A DNA stretch of 64,000 nucleotides from Kaistia adipata DSM 17808 (GTDB lineage: Bacteria; Pseudomonadota; Alphaproteobacteria; Rhizobiales; Kaistiaceae), in assembly GCF_000423225.1 (NCBI RefSeq), contig NZ_KE383991.1, forward strand, positions 1,250,217 to 1,314,216, read 5' to 3'. Each line of letters opens with the position of its first letter. The first letter of the stretch is position 1. Below the pieces are notes generated by a model. The model was not told where the DNA came from. It was given only the letters and a program-made list of their open reading frames with translations, and ran no database searches. The translations under genes and the position numbers were made by a program. This document shows positions 1-7,987 of this stretch, one piece after another.

Positions 1-181
1 ATGCTTTCCCTCCGCTGCGGCAACCGAGAACGCGGACAGGCACCATCCCACGCCGACCACCGCGGGAGCGGCAACTCGGCATTATCGGAGGGGCCGGAAC
101 CGCGCCGCGACAGCCGCACCGGTCAGGAATCCGTCTGAGTCGCGATCGTCATGGTTCCTCCCCTTGTACCGCCGACGGTGG

Positions 182-886
182 TTAGGCCACCTTGTTCGGA
201 TCGTTGTTGCGGCGCATCGCGCGCATCTGTTCGATGATGTGGCGGCCCGAGCCCTCGACATGGCGGGCGATCGTCGCCGCGGCCCTGTCGGCATCCTGAG
301 CCTTGATCGCGTCGAGCGCTTCCTGGTGTTCGCGCATCACGGCGGCCTGCCGCCCGACCGAGATCGGCAGGCGGCGGCTGATGGCGCGCAGGATCTCGCG
401 ATGCTTCCACCAAAGATCGACCGCGTGGCGGTTGTAGTGGCGCGCGTACATGGTGTGGTGGAACTGCGTATCGAGCAGGCCATGCCGCGCCAGATCGGTG
501 TAGTTGATGCGCTGCATCTCGGCATGCAGCGCCTCCAGCGCCGCGATGTCGACACCGCTGGCGATGCCGACGAACCAGCGCGTCAGCGCCGGCTCGATCA
601 GCACCTCGATCTCGTAGATGTCGCGGATGAACTCCTCGTCGATCGGCCGGACGCGGGCGCCGCGGTTCGGCGCCATGACGACGAAGCCCTCGCCGCGCAG
701 TTGCTGCAGCGCCTCGCGGATCGGATTGGTCGAGGTACCGTGCCGTTCGGCGAGTTCGGCGACGACGAGGCGGGCATTGGCCGGAAGCCGGCCGGAGATG
801 ATGTCCTCGCGGATCGCCTCATAGACGGGCCCGCCGCGATGAGGCGCCTCCAGTTCCGCTATGTCGAGGGTCGAAACGATGTTCAT
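182..886 (-). CDS. GntR family transcriptional regulator, FCD (FadR-type) subfamily
   Basis: A winged-helix DNA-binding domain lies near residues 20-85 and includes the typical stretch TSTNPIREALQQL. It is followed by an all-helical FCD ligand-binding domain with the pattern R...E...EP, then histidines (FHHTMY, HREI, HxEGS) that bind metal in this subfamily. The length of about 234 residues is normal. The start was set at the ATG at 884-886; in-frame ATGs further upstream (to 982) would add up to 32 residues with no family match and cannot be excluded. FCD regulators usually repress sugar-acid or amino-acid catabolic genes. A palindrome that could be its operator lies about 75 bp upstream. 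Thirty bases after its stop, in the same direction, is a strong ribosome binding site followed by only a nine-codon ORF. Confidence 0.85.
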   Translation of the reverse strand: MNIVSTLDIAELEAPHRGGPVYEAIREDIISGRLPANARLVVAELAERHGTSTNPIREALQQLRGEGFVVMAPNRGARVRPIDEEFIRDIYEIEVLIEPALTRWFVGIASGVDIAALEALHAEMQRINYTDLARHGLLDTQFHHTMYARHYNRHAVDLWWKHREILRAISRRLPISVGRQAAVMREHQEALDAIKAQDADRAAATIARHVEGSGRHIIEQMRAMRRNNDPNKVA

Positions 887-960
887 CGCGCCCGCCACAC
901 CATCCGTCCTCATGCCCATCGAGACCGGATCGCGGGTCCGTAATGCGCAATCTTCCGAAA

Positions 961-972
961 ATCGTGTACGAT
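961..972. promoter_or_regulatory. Candidate GntR/FCD operator palindrome
   Basis: ATCGTGTACGAT is a 12-bp near-perfect palindrome with 5-bp arms around a GT centre. It resembles the AT-rich GTAC-centred sites bound by FCD-type GntR proteins and sits upstream of the divergent GntR gene, so autoregulation is the simplest reading. The rest of the 887-1202 gap shows no other gene that I can support. Confidence 0.35.
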
Positions 973-1202
973 CCTGTCGCAATTAAACAGCGCTGTCCAG
1001 CCCGTCCTACCGCGATCGTCGCGGCAGTCGCCCACGCAGAGGCAACCCATCCTCATCGCCGCCCGGAACAAGACCGCCATAGCGCGCGGGCGAACAGCGC
1101 CAGCGACCCGGGCACGGCAGAATCCGTCCACGCCCCGGAACCCACTCGACGCCCCGCCGCCGCAATGGCAGACTGGAATCCCTAGAGTAAGGAGGGCTGA
1201 GA

Positions 1203-1295
1203 ATGAAGAAGACTTACGAGAAGCCGGCGCTCGAGAAGCGCGCGCTGGTGCAGGCCATTGCGGCCGCCCCCGGCAGTGGTGGCAACGAGACCTAG
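1203..1295 (+). CDS. Small peptide with lasso/RiPP-type leader, orphan precursor
   Basis: A 30-codon ORF is preceded by an excellent ribosome binding site, AAGGAGGG at 1189-1196. The peptide begins MKKTYEKPALEKR and so carries the Y-x-x-P-x-L leader motif (Y5, P8, L10) that lasso-peptide precursors use to bind the RRE/B1 protein. It ends in a small-residue tail, APGSGGNET. Peptides of this kind are annotated in alphaproteobacteria as putative RiPP precursors, usually with no maturation genes nearby. Here too no RRE protein, B2 protease or lasso cyclase flanks it. The tail lacks the penultimate leader threonine of classical lasso peptides, so the mature product, if any, is unknown. It is too short for ordinary ORF callers. 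Confidence 0.6.
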   Translation: MKKTYEKPALEKRALVQAIAAAPGSGGNET

Positions 1296-1665
1296 TCGAC
1301 CGAGCATCACCGCTGGCAGGACCTCCTGCCGGCGGTTTCGTTTGAAGCCGCGAGGGCCTCCCTCCGCCCGCCCGGCGTTTCCCGGCAGAGGCGCTAGCCG
1401 CCCTCCTCCGCGCTGGCTCCGCGTGCGGCCAAGAGGCACCGGACAGGTCGCCCCCCCGGATTGCCAACCGATCTCCGCCTGGGCCTTCGCGCCGGCCCGT
1501 AGGGACAGCGAGCAGCGGACCCTATTCGCGCCCAGCCGGCCTCGCGGCTGCCCCCTGCGGCAGACACCGGCCCGCCCCCCTCCTGACGCCCCCGGAACAC
1601 CGACTCCGTCCTCTCTCGACGCCGAATGGGTGGCGCGGAATCCATTTGACTCCGAAAGCGAGCCA
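1296..1665. other. Intergenic stretch with no recognisable gene
   Basis: About 370 bp of GC-rich sequence between the small peptide and the LacI operator. The open frames here are low-complexity Arg/Pro/Gly translations without ribosome binding sites or family motifs. I see no RNA gene, terminator or repeat. Confidence 0.5.
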
Positions 1666-1692
1666 CTTATACGTATAAATAATACGTATAAG
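1666..1692. promoter_or_regulatory. Twin palindromic operator upstream of the LacI-type gene
   Basis: CTTATACGTAT at 1666-1676 and ATACGTATAAG at 1682-1692 form a perfect 11-bp inverted repeat with a 5-bp spacer. Each arm contains the self-complementary octamer ATACGTAT, so the site can be read as two CG-centred LacI-family operators about 13 bp apart. It lies 11 bp before the LacI start codon, in a locally AT-rich patch. This fits autorepression and control of the downstream transporter genes. Confidence 0.6.
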
Positions 1693-1702
1693 GAAACGAC
1701 GC

Positions 1703-2707
1703 GTGTCGAGCAGACCGACCCAAAAGGATGTTGCCATCCGCGCTGGCGTCTCGCAGGCGACGGTATCGATGGTGCTGGGTGGCGCCAGCACGGCGTCCGT
1801 CTCCGCCGAGACCGTGCAGCGCATCCGCGCCGTCGCCGAGGAACTCGGCTATGTGCCGAACCGCTTCGCCCAGGCGCTGAAGACGCGGCGGACGATGACG
1901 ATCGCCTGCATCGTTCCCGACATCACCAACCCGTTCTATCCGGGCCTGATCCGCGGCGTTCAGAAGATCGCCCAGGAGCGCGACTACGACGTCATCGCCG
2001 TCAATACCGACGGCATCCCGGCGCGCGAGCGACACTTCCTCGACTGGGCACGGCAGGGGCGCGTCGACGGCGTCGTCGGCGTGTTCTTCACCGTGCGCGT
2101 GCAGGACTTCGTGCCGCTGCTCAATGCGGGCGTCCCGGTGGTTCGGATCGAATCCGCCAAGAAGCGGGGCGGCGAGCTGGCGATCGACGACATCTTCGTC
2201 GATAGCCGAGCCGCGGCGATCGCCGTCACCGAGCACCTGATCGCCAAGGGGCATCGCCGCATCGCCATGGTGGCCGGCAGCGGCGGTCCGCAGGGCGTCC
2301 GCGTCGAGGGCTATCGCGAGGCGCTCGGCCACGCCGGCATCGAGCCGCTCGTCGTGGTCGAGAGCGCCTTCAGCGAGGCCGGCGGCTTTCGCGCCGCCGA
2401 GACGATCCTCGCCACCGGCTACGAGCCGACGGCGATCTTCGCCGCCAACGACCTGATGGCGATCGGCGTCATGCAGGCGCTGCGCGAGCGCGGCATCGAC
2501 ATCCCCGGCCAGATCGCCGTCTTCGGCTTCGACGACATCTCGGCCGCGCGGCTCGTCACGCCGCCGCTCAGCACGGTCGCGCAGTTTCAGGACCGGATGG
2601 GGGAGAAGGCCGCCGAAATCCTGATCGACCGCCTGAGCGGATCCCGCTCGGGCGCAGGCACCACCGAGGAAATGCCGTTCCAGCTGATCGAGCGCGGCAC
2701 GGTCTAG
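1703..2707 (+). CDS. LacI family transcriptional regulator
   Basis: The N-terminus carries the LacI helix-turn-helix and hinge (QKDVAIRAGVSQATVSMVL, then VPNRFAQALKTRRT) at residues 5-60. A periplasmic-binding-protein-like effector domain fills residues 60-334, with typical segments NPFYPGLIRG, AAIAVTEHLIAKGHRRIA and AIFAANDLMAIG. The start is GTG at 1703, preceded by AAGGAAA at 1690-1696. The length of 334 residues is normal. It lies directly in front of a sugar ABC transporter operon and right behind a twin palindrome that overlaps its promoter zone, so it is almost certainly the local sugar-responsive repressor. Confidence 0.9.
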   Translation: MSSRPTQKDVAIRAGVSQATVSMVLGGASTASVSAETVQRIRAVAEELGYVPNRFAQALKTRRTMTIACIVPDITNPFYPGLIRGVQKIAQERDYDVIAVNTDGIPARERHFLDWARQGRVDGVVGVFFTVRVQDFVPLLNAGVPVVRIESAKKRGGELAIDDIFVDSRAAAIAVTEHLIAKGHRRIAMVAGSGGPQGVRVEGYREALGHAGIEPLVVVESAFSEAGGFRAAETILATGYEPTAIFAANDLMAIGVMQALRERGIDIPGQIAVFGFDDISAARLVTPPLSTVAQFQDRMGEKAAEILIDRLSGSRSGAGTTEEMPFQLIERGTV

Positions 2708-2733
2708 ACGTCCATAGATCTCAGGAGGAAACC

Positions 2734-4050
2734 ATGAAGAGACGCACATTCATCGCCGGGTCCCTCGGGCTTCTGGCCAGCACCGCGCTGATCGGCCACG
2801 CGCTCGCGGCCGGCAAGACCATCACCTGGTGGTATGAGAGCGCCGATCCGAAGCAGCAAGGCTACATCAAGTCCGGCATCATCGAGCCGTTCAACGCCGC
2901 CAATCCGGACTTCAACCTGACCATCGATTATCGCGGCACCGAGCTCGACAAGCAGATGCGCGTGGCGCTCTTGTCCGGCAACGGCCCCGACATCGTCTAT
3001 ACCGCCGGCCCGACCTATGTCGCGCCGATGGCGCGCGCCGGCCAGTTGCTGGCGCTCGACGACTATGTGACCCGCTTCGGCTGGGCCGACCGGATCCTCC
3101 CGGTCTTCCTCGAGATGGGCAAGTATGACGGCAAGCTCTACGCGCTGCCGAAGACCTACGAGACGCTCGGCCTCTTCTACAACAAGACCCTGTTCGAGAA
3201 GCATGGCTGGAAGGCCCCGACGACGATCGCCGAGGTCGAGGCGCTGGCCGACGCGATGCTGGCCGAGAAGATCGTGCCGTTCGCCTCGGGCAACGCCAAC
3301 TGGCGCCCGGCCAACGAGCACTATGTCTCGATCGCGCTCAACGCGATCGCCGGCCCGGAAAACGTCTACAAGGCGCTGAAGGGCGAGATCCCCTGGACCG
3401 CCGAGCCCTTCGTCAAGGCGATCGACACGCTGAACAGCTGGTGGCAGAAGGGCTATTTCGGCCCCAACTACTTCTCGCTCAGCGACGAGCAGGCCTTCGC
3501 CCAGATGGCGACCGGCCAGGCCGGCATGATGCCGTCCGGAACCTGGCAGTTCCAGCGCGTCAACAACTACTTCCCGCCCAACAACGCCGAGGCCGGCTTC
3601 GTCGGTTTCCCGAGCGCCGAAGGCATCAAGGGCCCGGTCTATCCGCTTGGCGTCGGCTCGACCTTCTCGATCGCGGCCACCTCCAAGAACGCCGACGGCG
3701 CCGCCGCGGCGATCGACTACATCTTCTCCGACAAGGCCTATAGCGCCATGAACTCGGTCTGGCCGGGCGAATGGAACACGCCGCTGGCGGACCTCTCCAA
3801 GGTGCAGGTCGACAACGGGCTGCCGCTCTACACCGAGGCGATGAAGACGCTCGCCGAGGCTGTCGGCGACAACCAGTACGGCTACACCACCTGGACCTTC
3901 CTGCCGCCGGCGACCAATTCCTACCTGGTCAGCGGCATCGAGGAAGTCTGGCTCGGCCGCAGCACCACCGCGCAGTTCCTGGAGCAGCTGAACGCGACGT
4001 TCCTGCAGGAAAAGGCTGACGGCAAGGTGCCCGCCATCCCCGCCCGGTAA
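2734..4050 (+). CDS. ABC transporter sugar-binding protein (CUT1 type)
   Basis: A periplasmic solute-binding protein of 438 residues. The N-terminus is a Tat-like signal (KRRTFIAG, then a hydrophobic run ending HALAAGKT), with mature sequence beginning TWWYES. Later segments, such as DIVYTAGPTYVAPMARAGQL, GLFYNKTLFEKHGW and GQAGMMPSGTWQ, are typical of oligosaccharide-binding family 1 proteins. The ribosome binding site AGGAGGAAACC precedes the ATG. It starts 26 bp after the LacI gene and is followed by a stable hairpin and two permeases, so it should encode the abundant binding component of that importer. The substrate cannot be read from the sequence. Confidence 0.9.
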   Translation: MKRRTFIAGSLGLLASTALIGHALAAGKTITWWYESADPKQQGYIKSGIIEPFNAANPDFNLTIDYRGTELDKQMRVALLSGNGPDIVYTAGPTYVAPMARAGQLLALDDYVTRFGWADRILPVFLEMGKYDGKLYALPKTYETLGLFYNKTLFEKHGWKAPTTIAEVEALADAMLAEKIVPFASGNANWRPANEHYVSIALNAIAGPENVYKALKGEIPWTAEPFVKAIDTLNSWWQKGYFGPNYFSLSDEQAFAQMATGQAGMMPSGTWQFQRVNNYFPPNNAEAGFVGFPSAEGIKGPVYPLGVGSTFSIAATSKNADGAAAAIDYIFSDKAYSAMNSVWPGEWNTPLADLSKVQVDNGLPLYTEAMKTLAEAVGDNQYGYTTWTFLPPATNSYLVSGIEEVWLGRSTTAQFLEQLNATFLQEKADGKVPAIPAR

Positions 4051-4063
4051 CCCCACGCAAGAC

Positions 4064-4095
4064 GGAGCAGCGGCGGCCCAAGGCGCCGCTGCTCC
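4064..4095 (+). terminator. Intra-operon hairpin between binding protein and permeases
   Basis: GGAGCAGCGGCG at 4064-4075 pairs perfectly with CGCCGCTGCTCC at 4084-4095, giving a 12-bp stem with an 8-base loop and no following T-run. In this position it would be expected to protect the upstream message or attenuate read-through, giving more binding protein than permease. Confidence 0.6.
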
Positions 4096-4114
4096 TTCCC
4101 GCGGAGACCCCAGC

Positions 4115-4960
4115 ATGCATCGGCTCTATCTCGTCCCGACATTGCTCATCAATGTCGTCATCATCTTCATTCCGGCTGTCCTGACCGTTGCACTGGCCTT
4201 CTTCCGCTGGGACGGCATCACGATGCCCGTCTTCGTCGGACTGCAGAACTTCCAGGCGCTCTGGAACGACCGCATCTTCTGGACGGCCCTCACCAACAAC
4301 CTGATCTGGACCGGCATCTTCCTGACCATCCCGATCTTCATGGGATTGCTGGCGGCGACGCTGCTGCTCATCGCGCGGCGCGGCAGCATGTTCTTCCAGG
4401 TCATCTATTTCCTGCCGATGATCATCGCGACCGCCATCCTGGCGCGCGTCTGGCAGGGCATGATCTACAGCCCGGTCTCGGGCGTGAACGGCATGCTCCA
4501 GCGCATGGGCTTCCCGACGATCGACCCGCTGACGCAGCCCTCGACGGCGCTGCTCGGCATCGCCACCGTCGACCTCTGGCACTGGTGGGGCTTTCTCTGC
4601 GTGATCTTCTTCGCAGCCCTCCGCCAGGTGCCGCAGGAACAGATCGAATTCGCCCGCCTCGAGGGCGTCAGCTTCTGGAACACGCTGCGCTACGTGCTGA
4701 TTCCGGCGATCCGGCCGACCATCACGCTGATGATGATCATGACCGTGATCTGGTCGTTCCTCGTCTTCGACTTCGTCTACATCCTGACCCAGGGCGGCCC
4801 CGCCTTCTCCAGCGAGGTGCTCTCCACCCTCGCCTATCGCAGCGCCTTCTACGACCTCGCCGTCGGCAAGGCCGCGGCCGTCGCCGTCGTCATCAGCCTG
4901 TTCGGCCTGGCGGCGACCGCCTTCTACATCCGGGCGCAGGCCAAGGAGTTCCAGTCGTGA
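4115..4960 (+). CDS. Sugar ABC transporter permease, UgpA/MalF-like
   Basis: A 281-residue inner-membrane permease with about six hydrophobic segments, beginning YLVPTLLINVVIIFIPAVL. The cytoplasmic EAA loop is present as EQIEFARLEGVSFWNTLRYVLIPAIRP near residues 177-203 and would contact the ATPase. The family is binding_protein_dependent_transport inner-membrane component, CUT1 subclass. Its stop overlaps the GTG start of the next permease, implying translational coupling. No ATP-binding subunit is encoded in this operon, so an ATPase from elsewhere must energise it. Confidence 0.9.
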   Translation: MHRLYLVPTLLINVVIIFIPAVLTVALAFFRWDGITMPVFVGLQNFQALWNDRIFWTALTNNLIWTGIFLTIPIFMGLLAATLLLIARRGSMFFQVIYFLPMIIATAILARVWQGMIYSPVSGVNGMLQRMGFPTIDPLTQPSTALLGIATVDLWHWWGFLCVIFFAALRQVPQEQIEFARLEGVSFWNTLRYVLIPAIRPTITLMMIMTVIWSFLVFDFVYILTQGGPAFSSEVLSTLAYRSAFYDLAVGKAAAVAVVISLFGLAATAFYIRAQAKEFQS

Positions 4961-5802
4961 AGCGCGAAGTGACACTCATCGAGAGCCGGACGACGCTCCT
5001 GCTCACCTATGGCGTGCTTGGCATCGCGCTTGTTATCACGCTGTTCCCGATCGCGCTGCTGGTACTGAATTCGATGAAGCCGGCGACGCAGATCGTGCAG
5101 AACCCGCTCGCATGGCCGGAGACGTTCCGCTGGGACAATTTCACCCGCGCCTGGGAGGACGCCCGCTTCTCCACCACGATGCTGAACTCGGCCATCCTGA
5201 CGGCGACGACCATCGTGCTGGTCTGCTCGACCGCGTCGCTGACGGCCTATGTCCTGGCCCGGCGCAAGATCGAGAGCTGGAAGATCGTCACCTTCTACCT
5301 GCTCGGCACCACGACGGCGCCGATCCAGCTCTTCCTGTTCCCGCTCTATTTCGGCTTCGCCAAGCTCGGGCTGATCAACAACCCCTTCGCCGTCGCGCTG
5401 ATCTACACGGCGATCTTCTCGCCCTTCGCCGTGATGCTGCTGCGGACCTATTTCCTCGCCATCCCGCGCGAGCTGGAAGAGGCGGCGCAGATCGACGGCG
5501 CCAATCACTGGCAGATCTTCACCCGCGTGATGCTGCCGATCGTCTCGCCGGGCATCCTGACCGTGGCGCTGATCATCGGGCTCTATTCCTGGAACGAGTT
5601 CCTGATCGCCACGACCTTCCTGCAGGGCGCCGACAACATGACGGCCATCGTCTCCTTCTTCCTCTTGAGCGGCCAGTACAGCTCCGACTGGGGTGAGATC
5701 ATGGCCGCCGCCCTCATCATCGTCCTTCCCGTCGTCATCCTCTTCGTCCTGCTGCAGCGCCGCTTCATCGAAGGCATGGCCGGCGGCTCGGTGAAGGGCT
5801 GA
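4957..5802 (+). CDS. Sugar ABC transporter permease, UgpE/MalG-like
   Basis: A 281-residue partner permease. The GTG start at 4957 overlaps the TGA of the upstream permease (GTGA), which fixes this start. The N-terminal hydrophobic segment is LLLTYGVLGIALVITLFPIALLV. The EAA loop reads LEEAAQIDGANHWQIFTRVMLPIVSPG, and the C-terminus has the typical QRRFIEGMAGGSVKG ending of MalG-type subunits. Together with the preceding gene it forms the heterodimeric membrane channel of the LacI-controlled importer. Confidence 0.9.
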   Translation: MKREVTLIESRTTLLLTYGVLGIALVITLFPIALLVLNSMKPATQIVQNPLAWPETFRWDNFTRAWEDARFSTTMLNSAILTATTIVLVCSTASLTAYVLARRKIESWKIVTFYLLGTTTAPIQLFLFPLYFGFAKLGLINNPFAVALIYTAIFSPFAVMLLRTYFLAIPRELEEAAQIDGANHWQIFTRVMLPIVSPGILTVALIIGLYSWNEFLIATTFLQGADNMTAIVSFFLLSGQYSSDWGEIMAAALIIVLPVVILFVLLQRRFIEGMAGGSVKG

Positions 5803-5815
5803 GAACAAGTTCTTC

Positions 5816-7936
5816 ATGGAGGCAACCTTGACCCTACCGAACGACTATCTCGAGCGCGTCTACGCCGGCGTTCTCGGCAAGCTGATCGGCGTCTATCTCG
5901 GCCGCCCCTTCGAGGGCTGGACCTACCAGCGCATCATGCAGGAGCTCGGGCCGATCGACTATTACGTCCATGATCGCCTCGACCAGCCGCTCGTCGTCAC
6001 CGACGACGACGTCGCCGGCACCTTCACCTTCGTCCGCGCGCTCGAGGACTACGGCATTTCGCCGGACCTCAAGGCCGAGGACATCGGCAAGGCCTGGCTC
6101 AACTACATCGTCGAGGAGCGTTCGATCCTGTGGTGGGGCGGCGTCGGCAACTCGACCGAGCACACCGCCTGGATCAACCTGAAGAAGGGCATCCCCGCGC
6201 CCGCTTCCGGCTCGATGGAAGTCAATGGCCAGCCGGTCGCCGAGCAGATCGGCGCGCAGATCTTCATCGACGGCTGGGCGCTCGTCGCGCCGAACCAGCC
6301 GAAGCTGGCGGCAAAGCTCGCCGAGCAGGCCGGCAAGGTCAGCCATGACGGCGAATCCGTCTATGCGGCCATGCTCTGGGCGGCGATGGAGGCGGAAGCC
6401 TTCAAGAGCCGCGACATCGACCACCTGCTCGACGTCGGCCTCTCGGTCATCCCGGCCGACAGCCTGATCGCCAAGCTGATCGCCGACGTCCGCCGCTGGC
6501 ACAAGGAGAACGCCGACTGGCGCGTCGCCCGCCAGCTGATCCAGGACCATTACGGCTACGACAAATATCCCGGCAACTGCCACGTCGTGCCGAACCACGC
6601 GCTGATGATCATGTCGGTGCTCTACGCGCCGGACGATTTCCAGAAGGCGCAGATGATCGTCAACACCTCGGGCTGGGACACCGACTGCAACGCCGGCAAT
6701 GTCGGCTGCCTGATGGGCATCATGCTCGGCCTCGACGGCATCGAGGCAGGCCCCGACTGGCGCGGCCCGATCGCCGACCGGCTGCTGATCTCGTCCGCCG
6801 ATGGCGGCAATTCGATCAACGATGCCGTCCGCGTTTCCTATTACCTCGCCAATCTCGGCCGTCAGCTCGCCGGCGAGGGCAAGCTCGGCAAGCCGAAGGA
6901 CGGGGCGCAGTTCCACTTCTCGCTGCCGGGCAGCCAGCAGGGCTTCCGCCCGCAGGGCGGCTTCACCGAGAACGCGTATCTGCGCGTCGGCAACGAGGAG
7001 TTCGGCCCGTCGCGCGCGCTGACGATCGGCTACGAGGCGCTCGGCCCCGGCCAGGAAGCGGCGGCGATCAGCCCGACCTTCTCGCCGCCCGAGCTGCTCA
7101 ACATGCGCACCTACGACCTGATGGCGACGCCGCTGGTCTATCCGGGCCAGGTGGTGACGGCACGCCTCGTGGCGCCGGCCGCCAACAAGGGCGCGGTCGA
7201 GGCTCGCCTGCGTCTGCGCGTCTATGACGGCGCCGACAAGCTGCGCGATGTCGACGGCGAGGCGGTGACGCTCGCACCGGGCGCCGACACCGTGCTCCGC
7301 TGGACGCTGCCGGAGCTCGACGGCCAGCCGATCGCCGAGATCGGCGTCGTGCTGACCGCCGCCGGTCCGCGCGCCGACGGCAAGATCCTGGTCGACTATC
7401 TGCGCTGGGACGGCGCGCCGGAAGTGACGCTGAAGCGTCCGACCGGCGACGGCGATTTCTGGCGCATGGCCTGGGTCAACGGCGTCAGCTTCTTCTCGAA
7501 GCGCTTCCCGCCGAGCTTCCGCATCTCGCAGTCGCTCGGTGACGGCGTCGTCTCGCACGGCACGCGCGAATGGACCGACTACGCGCTCGACGCGGACATC
7601 ATGATCCATCTCGCCGTGCATGGCGGCGTGGCGCTGCGCGTCCAGGGCCTGCGGCGCTACTACGACCTGCGCATCACCAAGGGCGGCGAGCTGCAGATCG
7701 TGCGCGTCCGCGACGACAAGGAAGTGGTGCTGGCGTCGAAGCCGTTCGACTTCGTGCTGGAGAAGGCGATTCCCGTCCGCGCCAAGGTCGTCGGCTCGAC
7801 GATCTCGGCCACCGTCGGCGGCGTCGCCATCCAGGCGACGGACGACAGCGCCGAGGCGTTCCGGGACGGTGGCATCGGCCTCACCGTCCGCGAAGGCGCC
7901 CTCTCGACCGACGCGGTCAAGATCTCGGCCGCGTAA
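5816..7936 (+). CDS. ADP-ribosylglycohydrolase family enzyme with C-terminal extension
   Basis: The first half is an ADP-ribosylglycohydrolase (DraG/ARH-like) all-helical domain. It shows GVLGKLIGVYLGRPFEGW near the N-terminus, an acidic TDDD metal site at about residues 60-63, and SGWDTDCNAGNVGCLMG near residue 285, matching the canonical G-x-DTD-N-x5-G motif. Metal-dependent hydrolysis of an N- or O-ribosyl-type bond is expected. Residues from about 370 to 706 form a separate beta-rich region that I cannot assign, possibly carbohydrate-binding. At 706 residues it is roughly twice the family norm. No signal peptide is seen. A TTG at 5828 preceded by GGAGG is an alternative start with a better ribosome binding site. 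Its place at the end of a sugar importer operon suggests it cleaves the imported glycoside. Confidence 0.85.
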   Translation: MEATLTLPNDYLERVYAGVLGKLIGVYLGRPFEGWTYQRIMQELGPIDYYVHDRLDQPLVVTDDDVAGTFTFVRALEDYGISPDLKAEDIGKAWLNYIVEERSILWWGGVGNSTEHTAWINLKKGIPAPASGSMEVNGQPVAEQIGAQIFIDGWALVAPNQPKLAAKLAEQAGKVSHDGESVYAAMLWAAMEAEAFKSRDIDHLLDVGLSVIPADSLIAKLIADVRRWHKENADWRVARQLIQDHYGYDKYPGNCHVVPNHALMIMSVLYAPDDFQKAQMIVNTSGWDTDCNAGNVGCLMGIMLGLDGIEAGPDWRGPIADRLLISSADGGNSINDAVRVSYYLANLGRQLAGEGKLGKPKDGAQFHFSLPGSQQGFRPQGGFTENAYLRVGNEEFGPSRALTIGYEALGPGQEAAAISPTFSPPELLNMRTYDLMATPLVYPGQVVTARLVAPAANKGAVEARLRLRVYDGADKLRDVDGEAVTLAPGADTVLRWTLPELDGQPIAEIGVVLTAAGPRADGKILVDYLRWDGAPEVTLKRPTGDGDFWRMAWVNGVSFFSKRFPPSFRISQSLGDGVVSHGTREWTDYALDADIMIHLAVHGGVALRVQGLRRYYDLRITKGGELQIVRVRDDKEVVLASKPFDFVLEKAIPVRAKVVGSTISATVGGVAIQATDDSAEAFRDGGIGLTVREGALSTDAVKISAA

Positions 7937-7945
7937 TCAAGTGAT

Positions 7946-7974
7946 CGCGCAGAGGGGTTACCCCCCTCTGCGCG
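7946..7974. terminator. Bidirectional terminator-like hairpin between convergent genes
   Basis: CGCGCAGAGGGG at 7946-7957 pairs with CCCCTCTGCGCG at 7963-7974, a perfect 12-bp stem with a 5-base loop. It separates the end of the importer operon from the convergent amidohydrolase. There is no T-run on either side. Confidence 0.7.
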
Positions 7975-7987
7975 TATCGCGCCGGCT

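Noticed and set aside
1-60. Partial secreted protein starting at a GTG near position 60 on the minus strand
   Set aside because: A signal-peptide-like stretch is visible, but there is no ribosome binding site and the frame is cut by the window edge, so no gene was annotated.
5834-7621. Minus-strand open frame of about 595 codons inside the ADP-ribosylglycohydrolase gene
   Set aside because: Low-complexity composition, no ribosome binding site and perfect coverage by a gene with intact motifs on the other strand.
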